Source of the DNA: Tridacna crocea
Taxonomy: Eukaryota > Mollusca > Bivalvia > Cardiida > Cardiidae
Assembly: GCA_943736015.1 (NCBI GenBank)
Contig: OX031059.1
Coordinates: forward strand, 20,323,501 to 20,387,500
DNA: 64,000 nt
Direction of reading: 5' to 3'
Position numbers and translations under genes: made by a program
Shown: positions 55,700-64,000 of the stretch, in pieces
Layout of the letters: the number at the start of each line of letters is the position of its first letter
How positions within the stretch are numbered: position 1 is the first letter of the stretch
Notes under the pieces: model-generated
The model's input: only the letters and a program-made list of their open reading frames with translations
Database searches by the model: none
Told to the model about the DNA's origin: nothing

Positions 55700-56110
55700 C
55701 CTCTGTATACATATTCTTTGCATCAGCATTAAAACCAAATGTCGCAAAAAAGCGCAATTTTCAGTTCTTTAGTATGTAAAGTGTACTTATCATATAACTG
55801 AAATCCTCTGTATCTGGAAAAAGAAAAAAAGAGAATTTTCAGTAACCCGAGTACTGTTGAACCAGGATTTACTAGCTTAAATTCCGAGAGTAAAGATCTA
55901 GATCAGACTGAACAGAATATGCAATCTGATCATGAGTTAACAATGTTAGTTCTTCTGCTAGAGATTCTGACAAGAACAGCATTGAAATTGCAATATATGC
56001 ACGTACATCACTGACAGATTCTGCATTGCATCTCAAATCTGATTGTGTTTTTTCAGCAGTCTAGTATTGATATTCTCCATTTGAAAAGGTAAACAAAGCT
56101 ATCAACAATG
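55700..56110. other. No gene seen
   Basis: AT-rich. GATCTAGATCAGACTGAAC and GCAATCTGATCATGAG are repeat-like. Nothing supportable. Confidence 0.35.
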
Positions 56111-56111
56111 C

Positions 56112-56333
56112 TTAACCCTTTCCCAAACGACAAATTTTAGACTCTTCTAAAAAGAAACAGTTTGCAAAAGACAATTTGAACTTTCATAACAGTGGCAGAA
56201 AATTATCCGAACGGGCAGAAAACACTGTGGGAAAAGGAGAAATTGCTCATTACGAGCAATTTCTCCTTTTTCCACGGTGTTTTCAAAATAGTGCAGACAC
56301 GTAAAAACAAGGGTTTGTTTGGGAAAGGGTTAA
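56112..56333 (+). mobile_element. Full-length TTAA MITE with mixed apex
   Basis: TTAACCCTTTCCCAAACGAC to GGGAAAGGGTTAA. The apex GCTCATTACGAGC resembles subfamily B while the arms are of the main family. Confidence 0.92.
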
Positions 56334-56415
56334 TTCATGCCTTTTTCATCTGCAATTGTTAGTATTTTTTATATTTTACATGTACAAACATTATTTCCAT
56401 CATCTGGCTAGTTCC

Positions 56416-56627
56416 TTAACCCTTTACAAAACAACAAAAGGTCAAACTAGTAAAAATTAAAACCATCATTCTGCAGATGACAAAATGAAAGTGACTCATA
56501 GATTGAATATTTTGAGAAAGGTAGAAAACATTGTGGAAAAGGAGAAAGTGCTGTTAACCAGCCAATTATGTGTTACAAAGCTTTCCTTCTTGGGGTCATC
56601 AAGTCAGGATCATGTGATAAAAGGTTA
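56416..56627 (+). mobile_element. TTAA MITE with shortened right stem
   Basis: TTAACCCTTTACAAAACAAC to GATAAAAGGTTAA. The right stem after AACCAGCC is largely deleted. Confidence 0.8.
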
Positions 56628-56877
56628 ACAACTAAAGGTAATGTATGTGAAGTTTTTAAAGTATAAGTAGCATTTCCTTTTATTTATATACATGTAATTC
56701 ATAGCCATTAGGTTTGTAAATGATTGGATGTCAATTACAAATCATGTATTGAAATGTTGAAAAAAAAACTAAAAATCAACAATTCCCTATTTTTTGTAAA
56801 CAATACAATGTAACAATACCAAATACCAAACAGCAAATTCAAATTTTATCACGAACTTTGAACTCAAGTATACCCAA

Positions 56878-57135
56878 TTAAATCCTTACCAGACGACAAG
56901 TTCTATATCCTTATAAAAACTCGATCTAATGCAAAAAAAATTTTAGATTTGGCATTAGTGAAAGCATTTGCAGACAAAAAAACACAAATCTGATTCAGAA
57001 ACTGGTGCAAGTTTTTTGAAGAGGACAAATTTTGATCAAAGGAGAAAAATACTGGTTATCAGCATTTTCTCCCTGTTCAACAATGTTTTCAAGTCTGCAG
57101 TATTAGGTTTGTAAAAGCTCAAGATTTGGTGTTAG
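56878..57135 (+). mobile_element. TTAA MITE, decayed
   Basis: TTAAATCCTTACCAGACGAC with an internal partial duplication of the left arm. Ends near GATTTGGTGTTAG. Confidence 0.6.
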
Positions 57136-57151
57136 AGGCATTGGCACTCAT

Positions 57152-57324
57152 AACCCTATAACAAATGACAAAATTTTTCATTAGTCCCAATTGAAAGCAC
57201 CGACGGATAATACAATAAATGTATCGTTTCCAGCATTTTCTCCTTTTCCCACAATGTTTTCACAAGGCTTCTAGCCTTCTATCTCAGGGTTGTAAAATCC
57301 AGGGAGTTTTTGGTAAAGGGTTAA
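57152..57324 (+). mobile_element. TTAA MITE, left stem deleted
   Basis: AACCCTATAACAAATGAC to GGTAAAGGGTTAA. Confidence 0.75.
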
Positions 57325-57380
57325 CCTTATGTGGTTGACACACATGCTCATGTAAGGTTAGATAGATGCAACAGTATCAA

Positions 57381-57601
57381 CTATTTGCCAGACGACAATT
57401 TGTGACTAGACCAAATTAAAAGTATTTGCTGGCAACATTAAATGTAATTCAAATGACGATTTTGGTCTAAGAAATGGTAGAAAATATTGTGGGAAAAGGA
57501 CAAAATGTGGTTTCAAGCATTTTCTCCTTTTCCTACAATATGTTTAAAAGCCTGCTTTCCAAGCATCGTAAAAACCAAGTATTGTTTGGAAAAAAGTTTA
57601 A
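57381..57601 (+). mobile_element. TTAA MITE
   Basis: CTATTTGCCAGACGAC to GTTTGGAAAAAAGTTTAA. Confidence 0.75.
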
Positions 57602-57793
57602 CACTTGGCCAATTTGAAAGCATTTTGCAGACGACAAAATAAAGGTGACTCAAATTTGAGGCTTGACTTTGAAATGAGAAGAAAGCATTGTGAGAAATGA
57701 AGAAAATGCAGCATTTTCTCCTTTCCCACAATGTTTTCGGAAGGCTTCTTCCTCCGAGTCGTAAAAACCAGGAATTGTTTGGTAAAGAGTTGA
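57602..57793 (+). mobile_element. TTAA MITE abutting the previous copy
   Basis: Lacks the first bases of the left arm. Ends TTGTTTGGTAAAGAGTTGAA. Two copies sit back to back. Confidence 0.75.
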
Positions 57794-57961
57794 ACTAAGA
57801 TTGAGCGCTAATGGTTGGTTGCAGGTACGGAATCGAACAGGGCGTAGCAAGTTATCTCGTGTTGCACAATGCAATTTGAACAATGTTTTGACTGAACAGA
57901 ATCGAGTGCCTTTTGGATAACAACGTAGATCTAATAACAACAAAAATAAGACAGTACTCAC

Positions 57962-58265
57962 GAAGAAGAATGCAAAACTTGCAGTCTGTGAATCGCTGTA
58001 GTTGAGCCAAACTCGTAGTCTGAATATCGCTGTAGTTCCAACTGGGTTGTCACTTCGCCAAGGAGGTTTTGAGCCAGTGAGTAAAAGCGCTCAGCCGGTA
58101 TTGCACCGCTTCGCTGACATCACAGCTCCGAGGAGACCTACGGATTCGTTCGTCGCTAAACGGCCGATTCCGTACGGCTACCTAATATGTTTACCGAGTT
58201 TAGCCGAATGTCAAAGACATCTTTTAGCTCCTCCCCAAAGGTTTTACATTGGGTTATAAACGCGG
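57962..58265 (-). promoter_or_regulatory. CpG-richer candidate promoter and first exon
   Basis: This 300-bp stretch is clearly richer in G, C and CpG than its surroundings. On the minus strand it ends CATTCTTCTTC with a near-consensus donor GTGAGTACTG, and TTTATAACCC lies at about 58,254. A 34-bp tandem repeat (CGCTGTAGTT) spans 57,981-58,046. Minus-strand ATGs are followed by short uORFs only, so the exon would be a leader. The plus strand also has an 86-codon open frame and a GTGAGTAAA donor, so either strand or both may be transcribed. Confidence 0.4.
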
Positions 58266-58587
58266 GAAAACATGGTATAATTGCTCCAAGGGGTGTTAAC
58301 ATATTCAGCTCACTTAAAAAAACAACTTGGTTAAATCTTCTCACACAGTCCCGAGTCTAAAACCAATTATTGTTTGCCACATTCGTTTTGTCGTCTACAA
58401 ATGTTGTCAATTTTAACCAATTGATATGTCTGTGGGAGTGTGTGTGGCAAAGGGTTTCTGGATCTGTGGCTCATGGCGAGAATTTTACTTTTGCCAAAAT
58501 GATTTTCTATAGATGTAGATCTACTTGAATTTTAAATGTAAATCCTTTTCATTATCCATTAAGAAAAAATGCCCTCTGAAAACAGTT
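58266..58587. other. No gene seen
   Basis: A degenerate MITE-arm remnant may lie at 58,375-58,455 (GTCGTCTACAAATGTTG to GTGGCAAAGGG). Confidence 0.35.
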
Positions 58588-58813
58588 TTAACTCTTTACT
58601 GCACAAAAACGAGTTTTGATAACCCTGAGGTAGAACCCTTTGAAAACATAGTGGGAAAAGGAGAAAATGCTGGTAACCAGCATTTTCTCTTTTCCCACAA
58701 TATTTTCTACCTTTACCAAACCAAATTTCGATTTTTCAGTCACATTTATTTTGTTGGCTGCGAATGGTTTAAATTTGACTAGTCAATAAATTTGTCGTTT
58801 AGTAAAGAGTTAA
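58588..58813 (-). mobile_element. Full-length TTAA MITE
   Basis: TTAACTCTTTACTGCAC to AGTAAAGAGTTAA. The stem AACATAGTGGGAAAAGGAG is matched by its near-exact complement. Confidence 0.9.
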
Positions 58814-58814
58814 C

Positions 58815-58958
58815 AGGAGAAAATGGTGGTATTCAGCTTTTTCTCCTCTTGCAGCCGTTGCGTCAGAACTGGTATGAGGAAACTAGGCCACACATCTTTT
58901 CAGAGGCTTTTTCTATTCGGGGATCGATAAAACTCAGGATTGTGTGGTAAAGGGTAAA
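58815..58958 (+). mobile_element. TTAA MITE, right half
   Basis: Starts at the central stem and ends GTGTGGTAAAGGGTAAAC, directly after the previous copy. Confidence 0.65.
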
Positions 58959-58959
58959 C

Positions 58960-59235
58960 CTATGTAACAGGTTAAAGTAAGAGTTAAAATTGGAAAGGGT
59001 CAATGTACAAGGCTGGGTAGGTGAGAGCTATCAAATTTGTGTACAAAAGATAAACACTGTATTTTCGTGCTTATCAAAGTTTTGGCCATGATTGGACCCT
59101 CGGGTTAGGCAAAAATGTTTCGGACAGTGATTTCAGTTCACTTGCATGTAAACGTAAGCTTTTCCGTGTATGAAAGCTTTGCCTAGGTCTAATTTTGAGT
59201 CGCTCCGCAACCAGGCTCTCATTGTTATCCTACTG
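58960..59235. other. No gene seen
   Basis: Unassigned sequence leading into the putative promoter. No ORF. Confidence 0.3.
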
Positions 59236-59239
59236 ATCA

Positions 59240-59300
59240 ATGGGGTGACGTAAGCATACTTCCGGCCTTGTACTGCTTCCTGTCCCATGTTTCGGTGTGC
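59240..59300 (+). promoter_or_regulatory. Candidate promoter motifs
   Basis: TGACGTAA (CRE-like) at 59,246 and ACTTCCGG (ETS-like) at 59,258 lie about 50-65 nt upstream of an ATG at 59,312. Motif matches of this length can occur by chance. Confidence 0.3.
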
Positions 59301-59311
59301 GTGTCGAAATA

Positions 59312-59485
59312 ATGTTTTGTAATTATTCGTCAGTTGTTTTTTTTTTCTGTGGAAGATTACGCATAATTTGCGCTTTTGTAATGATGAATATATCTGTTAA
59401 GGCTAAAGATATAAGGATTCTGTCAGAAATAATCTGTATGGAACAGTTCGAAGCTGAGAAGTTTTGTCTTAGAGTTCCTGCCTAG
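59312..59485 (+). CDS. Short ORF downstream of CRE/ETS-like motifs
   Basis: 58 codons from ATG to TAG. Hydrophobic start MFCNYSSVVFFFCGRLRIIC, then ISVKAKDIRILSEIICMEQF. The N-terminus could be a signal or membrane segment. No homology recognised. It lies just upstream of the right duplication copy; the equivalent of the left copy would fall before the window. Confidence 0.25.
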   Translation: MFCNYSSVVFFFCGRLRIICAFVMMNISVKAKDIRILSEIICMEQFEAEKFCLRVPA

Positions 59486-59656
59486 ACATTGAGGGTTGAA
59501 CAGATCGGTCTAACACAGACTGACACCGTTGACAGCATGACACCGTTCCTTGCCTGCTTCATGCAGATTTGAAGTGCTTCGAAGGAACTAGATCGAAGTA
59601 GTTTGAAGCCAAATAAGACTAAGACCGTGTTTGAAGCCATGTCACGAACGACGTTT

Positions 59657-59828
59657 TTTACCCATTACCTTACAACCCCTACTTTTGACGACCCTGAGAA
59701 AGAAGCTTTAGAAAACATTGTGGGAAAAGGAGAAAATGCTGGTAACCAGCGTATTCTCCTTTTCCCACAATGTTTTCTACTCTCCACAAAAAAAATTAAA
59801 TTTTAAATCACGTTTATTTTGTCGTACA
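59657..59828 (-). mobile_element. TTAA MITE, right end truncated
   Basis: TTACCCATTACCTTACAACC to GTTTATTTTGTCGTAC. The stem is nearly perfect except GCGTATT at the apex. Confidence 0.8.
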
Positions 59829-59829
59829 T

Positions 59830-60220
59830 TTAATTCAGTGTGATTTTCCGCTTTATTTTTTCTCCAAATCTCATCATTCACCACATTGTTGAACAAATTT
59901 CCATCTATTTTGGTCCCAAGTGTTAGTAGGTGGATTATTTTAAACTGCATTACAAAACGCAGTATACTTAAAATTCGGACGACAAGCCGATTCTGAAAAT
60001 TTTGCCCCTCCCCCCTTTCCAAAATTGCCTCCTACGGTCCTGCCTCCTATAACCTGTTTTCGGACTTATGGACGGGTTAGGACGTGAAGGCTGCTCTAGA
60101 ACTTTGAGTTTACTCAAAATTTCTTGCCGTCCATCCCGTCCTGTAACTAGACGGAGTAACAACGAACTTAGAACGAGATGGACGTACTACAAACGGATCT
60201 GCCATATTTCGATCCTATTA
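59830..60220. other. No gene seen
   Basis: Not matched in the left copy. Two overlapping minus-strand open frames here look incidental. Confidence 0.35.
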
Positions 60221-60879
60221 TAGACGCGGTGCAGTAGGTCATCAATTGGGAGCGCGTTTGCATATTACCGACTGAAATTGTAGATCGTATCCCGACCGCA
60301 ACCCGTTTTACAATTTTGTTGATCGGGGTAAGACTTTCTTAGAAAAGGTTTAGTGAGACAGTGGATTCAGATATTATCAGGCCAAAATTACACGTCCTAC
60401 CCCGACCGCAACATGTTTTCAGATCATGACGGGGTAAGACGTTTTACGATCTAGAGTATGGTGTGACGGGGGCTTTACACAGAGAAATCTTGAAAGTGTA
60501 ATTTGCCCATCTGATGTAAGTGGTCGTGAACTGCAGAAATTTTCGGACATGCTTAAAAGTACTTTGAACTAAAAGCGTCTTTTCTACTGGACACTTAGAC
60601 CATTTGTTGAGAATACTTAGTGAGAATTGTTTGATAATTACCCATTAGCACCATGGCCCGACGTACAGTCTCGCAAATAAGAAACTACCGTCACTGTACG
60701 CCCGAAATCAGCTGCGGTAAATAAATATGATAAAACAGGCTTCTACGTCAGTTCTAGCAAATATAAAGTCTTTGAACTTCTTAAAGATGTTGCTTGGCAT
60801 AAATTTTGATTCTCACCACATATTTTTTTTTTTTTTTTTTTTTGGGGGGGGGGATTTTCATATTTATGTGAGTGAATAT

Positions 60880-61749
60880 AGGGTTAATTCACGTTTTTGA
60901 GGTCGTTAACATTCGCAGAGGCCCGAAAAATGCTTTAACGCCCGAGTGCGAAGCACGAGGGTGTTTAAGTATTTTGAGGGCCTTTGCGAATGTTAACGAC
61001 CGAAAAAAACGTGAATTAACGCTATTATTGCATAAAGTAAAGGTATTTTAACAATAATTTGCACAGATAGCAAAAATATTTCCATAGAAATCCATATAAG
61101 CGAATTTCAAATGTACTGTACGTACATGGGTCAAAACCGGAAGTCGGCGAAGAAGTTTTTGTTACGATTAGGAAAGGGCCGTTAATCCTGTATGCCAGTT
61201 TTGATTCTCTTGGTGTACATACATTTCTATTGATTTTTAATACACACTGGGCTTATGTGGAATAAACTTGCACACATTTGGACGATTACAACTAGGATGA
61301 ATGCGTGGATATAAATTTCTGTAACTGAAGGCGACAGAGGGTTCGATATGTATACATCAAGCGAGCGGGCCGATCACGTCAAAAAGTGGGTGGGATGTAG
61401 CTGGTTTAGAGTACATTTCACGGGTGAACTTTTGTTCAGATCTCGATTAGGCTGAGATTCTGTGCAAAGGTTTGTTTGTGGTGTACTAATATCATCAAAG
61501 ACATGCCATGTAAAGGATCGAATATGGTGCGAATTCCTACAGTTTGATGGTCGGAGACTAGAGAAAATCTGACAAGGACAAACGTTGTTTACAAGGTAAG
61601 CCCGAATCGAGGATATTGATAGTACAAACCCGGGCGTTAACAGCGCGTGAATTTACTGATTAATACATGTTTTCTCCCGTTAACCGCCCGATTTTTACCC
61701 GTTAATACATGCTTATAACGGCCCGAAAAGGCACGTTTTATGCAATAAT
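60880..61749. mobile_element. Foldback insertion in the right duplication copy
   Basis: The left copy reads GTGAGTGATTTTAGGATTAG uninterrupted at about 1,508; here about 870 bp intervene. Arms at 60,883-60,925 and 60,979-61,020 pair (GTTAATTCACG with CGTGAATTAAC, GTCGTTAACATTCGC with GCGAATGTTAACGAC). ATTATTGCATAAA at 61,024 is inverted at 61,737-61,749. No coding region. A non-autonomous DNA transposon of unknown family is the simplest reading. Confidence 0.7.
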
Positions 61750-61929
61750 TTAGGATTAGAGCCTTCCACAACTCAGAAATTATGCTTGCATAATACTATC
61801 TTATGATTACATTATCTTGTATCTTGAACGTTTGTAATATATTACCCTCGGAAATTCAATAAGGGTGAAAACTACTAACACATTGCCCACCAGGCGACTC
61901 TCAAGACTATCAGTCCTTTGATTACACCT

Positions 61930-62356
61930 ATTAAAGTCAGAGAGCATTATTTGTGCTGCCATCATTTTATTGTCTGCATCACGAAGCGAACAAATATAGA
62001 CTTGCACAGATTCGCAGTCGAGAATTATATATACATGTATATGACTCAAGTGATGTCATTAGTTTGTGAAAGGTTTGAAAATATTGTGGAAAAAGGCGGA
62101 AATGCTGTTTTGCAGCATTGTCTTCTTTAGCCACCATGTTTTCAGATTACTTTCCCCAGGTTTATCAAAAATCCGTATTATAATAAAGGCCTATAGCTTG
62201 TCTTCATGAGATATGGAAAACCCCAAAATTATATTATTATTATTATCATTATTATTAATGGTAGGTAACGAGTAAAAGGGAAAACTATCACGATCAATTT
62301 CCTCTTCAATGCTCTTCTGGGGGGGAGCGAACAACAAACAGACGGGGGGGGCTTAT
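61930..62356. other. MITE remnant and ATT microsatellite
   Basis: Decayed MITE centre (ATTGTGGAAAAAGGCGGAAA) at 62,070-62,150 and an ATT-rich run at 62,231-62,258. No gene. Confidence 0.5.
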
Positions 62357-62548
62357 TTAAACCCTTTACCAAACAAGCCCGAGTTTTCATGACTCTATAG
62401 AAACTTCCTTTAAAAAAAAGAACTTGTTGAAAAACGAGAAAATGCTGGTAGACAGCATTTTCTCCTTTTCCCAAATTGTTTTCCATCGTTGTTGCCTGAA
62501 AATTCTTTGAATTCGAACTAGTCTAAAATATTTCGTCGAGTGGGAAGG
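62357..62548 (-). mobile_element. TTAA MITE
   Basis: TTAAACCCTTTACCAAACAA to ATTTCGTCGAGTGGG. The right arm has a deletion. Confidence 0.8.
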
Positions 62549-62763
62549 ACTTATTACGTAAAACATGATTTTCTTTTTAAAGAAGAAAAGTGTAATTGTT
62601 AAAATCCAGGGGTCTGGGCAAAGGAAACTTGGATTTACAACAGAGTTAAAAAAAAGTTCACCCTAAAAAATTGGGAGGGGGGTGTTGAGGACGAGGACGG
62701 GCGTGGCACCTGCTGCTCCTTCCACCTGCTCCTTTTCCTATACCCTTCTGTCACAAAGTGCCG

Positions 62764-62898
62764 TTAACCCTTTCCCAAACAATCCCTGGTTTTTACGGGC
62801 CTGGAATAGTAGCCTTTTGAAAACATTATGGGAAAAGGAGAAAATGCTGGTAACCAATTTGGTCTAGTCCAAAAGTTTGTTGTTTGGGAAAAGGTTAA
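62764..62898 (-). mobile_element. Internally deleted TTAA MITE
   Basis: Both TTAA ends are intact, but one stem and part of the arm are missing: GGTAACCAATTTGGTCTAG joins centre to arm. It is 135 bp instead of about 230. Confidence 0.88.
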
Positions 62899-62933
62899 AC
62901 ATAAATTTACGTCTCATTATCCTTATCTTAAAG

Positions 62934-63036
62934 TCTTCATTCCCAAAATCGGTGCGGGAATACAAAAAGACAAACAGATATGTGCCATGCTCTGTAAACA
63001 GGAGGCTTAATGTATCTGCAACAAGTATCGACCAAG
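62934..63036 (+). CDS. Candidate internal exon
   Basis: The pyrimidine-rich acceptor ATTATCCTTATCTTAAAG is followed by 103 nt open in phase 0 (SSFPKSVREYKKTNRYVPCS, then VNRRLNVSATSIDQ), then a consensus donor AAG|GTAAGG, phase 1. Basic and unrecognised. No neighbouring exon was found. Confidence 0.35.
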
Positions 63037-63039
63037 GTA

Positions 63040-63217
63040 AGGTCATCCTGCACAATTTGCACAGACTGACCTTGGCCGAAACTTTTGATTTTGGTAAATT
63101 TTCTGCTTGTCAAAGGACCAATGTACCTCATGTTTCAGTCCGTTGTTAAACAAAATGGATTGAATGGATCTTTAGTAGTATAACGACTTGAGTGACATCA
63201 TGGATCGCGGAGATTCA
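63040..63217. other. No gene seen
   Basis: GCACAGACTGACCTTGGCC is repeat-like. The open frame here continues from the upstream exon without its own signals. Confidence 0.3.
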
Positions 63218-63775
63218 TTAAAGGTGGACCTTCAGATTTTGGGACGAAAATCTTACAAAAATACAACAACGAAAAAATCATCCTTATACTCCCAATGCAG
63301 TTAAAGTTTCATTCATAAACTGCCAGTATTCGAAAACCATCCGACAACTAGAGAAATTGGGAATTTACTACGGCCCAGGTTGACACCGACGGAAAACCAA
63401 GTCTATTTTTACACGAGCAACTTGCTCATTTACATACCGGAAATACATAGAAACAGCTTCAAACATAGCATCCTAAGAAGACATTATGGAAAATGATTAC
63501 ATATTTGTTATGTTATAGAATTTAAAAGTCATTAGTCACGTGCCAGTCACTTGATAGTCCCACATTTTTTTTATTTCTGGCGAGAAATTTTGAAATACCT
63601 TAAGAGGCTACGCAGCCTTTTAAGGGAACACTGTCAATTTTCTTTTTTTGCAATTTTATGATTTTTAATTATTGATGAATGGTATTATTTTTTCATATAA
63701 ATTTCAGTGATATATTCATTTTTTTTTTTTTTTTCATTTGGTGAGGTGTGAAAAATCTAAGTACCACACCTTTAA
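63218..63775. mobile_element. MITE with TTAAAGGTGG ends, longer copy
   Basis: Same family as 3,258-3,584 (shared CTTAAGAGGCTACGYAGCC and TTTAAGGGAACAC), with about 230 bp of extra internal sequence. Confidence 0.7.
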
Positions 63776-63917
63776 GCATCCTTTTGTCAGACAAGCAGAA
63801 ATCGATAAATCAATAACTTATCGACTCGACGAACTCAACAATCCGTTTTATTATTCCGGGTTTGCAGATATCGATTCCACTTTATCAAGATACACCATTT
63901 CCCACACAAACCCATGT

Positions 63918-64000
63918 TTAAAACCCAGAAGAAAAGACTGTAGAAAATAGCTTGGGGAAAGGAGAAAAAAAATGCTGGTACCAAGCATTTTCTCCTTTTC
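63918..64000 (-). mobile_element. TTAA MITE cut by the window end
   Basis: AAACCCAGAAGAAAAGACTG to GCATTTTCTCCTTTTC. The right arm lies beyond the window. Confidence 0.75.

Larger units (their letters stand above)
59503..61925. repeat. Right copy of the widely spaced duplication
   Basis: Matches the left copy at 1-1690 in order. It differs by a MITE at 59,657, the absence of the MITE at the 60,213 junction, and an insertion of about 870 bp at 60,880. Confidence 0.85.

Noticed and set aside
59297..59311. Extension of the 59,312 ORF upstream to a GTG
   Set aside because: No reason to use a non-ATG start in a eukaryotic gene.
1..61925. Long terminal repeats of a giant element
   Set aside because: No reverse transcriptase, integrase, polymerase or capsid-like coding sequence between the copies, and no LTR-type ends.

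Overview
The window is AT-rich, non-coding-dominated eukaryotic DNA. It contains spliced micro-genes, many short transposons, tRNA-derived SINEs, and dispersed repeats of the kind common in bivalve molluscs: the GCTCACCTGAG / AGGGCCATGATGGCYCT termini and the roughly 160-bp tandem cores of pearl-like elements. A bivalve is therefore the best guess for the source; the species cannot be read from the sequence. No long intact ORF, rRNA gene, functional tRNA, CRISPR array or bacterial operon is present. Every coding call is a candidate exon inferred from splice signals, phase compatibility and comparison of internal duplicates.

Layout. 0-1.7 kb: left copy of a duplication whose other copy lies at 59.5-61.9 kb. 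1.9-5.8 kb: tandem repeats, TTAA-flanked hairpin MITEs, SINE tails. 5.8-24.7 kb: a plus-strand, tandemly amplified gene region. Five units of about 2 kb each carry the same exon pair and a conserved short ORF. A larger block of about 5.77 kb (12.0-17.8 kb) is repeated at 17.8-23.5 kb and begins a third copy at 23.5-24.7 kb. Exon phases chain into small basic proteins of two forms, one ending in a four-cysteine exon and one ending with exons at 24.93-25.09 and 26.64-26.73 kb. 25.3-26.5 kb and 27-34.3 kb: mollusc-type repeat elements, including a pearl-like element at 32.4-34.3 kb. 34.4-41 kb: repeats and several candidate last exons on the minus strand. 42.0-53.4 kb: a tandem array of about 505-bp monomers. 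Read on the minus strand, each monomer carries a conserved acceptor, a 27-nt block and a donor, so the array may be a micro-exon gene whose possible first exon is at 57.96-58.26 kb. 55.5-64 kb: dense MITEs, the right duplication copy, and a foldback insertion.

The commonest feature is one hairpin MITE family with more than 40 full or partial copies, TTAA target duplications and CCCTTTACC-type ends. That combination is diagnostic of piggyBac-superfamily MITEs. Four copies can be compared with an unoccupied paralogous site inside this same window. The best candidates for an undescribed system are the 27-nt micro-exon array on the minus strand and the amplified plus-strand basic or cysteine-bearing small-protein family. 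Neither protein is recognised as a known family.
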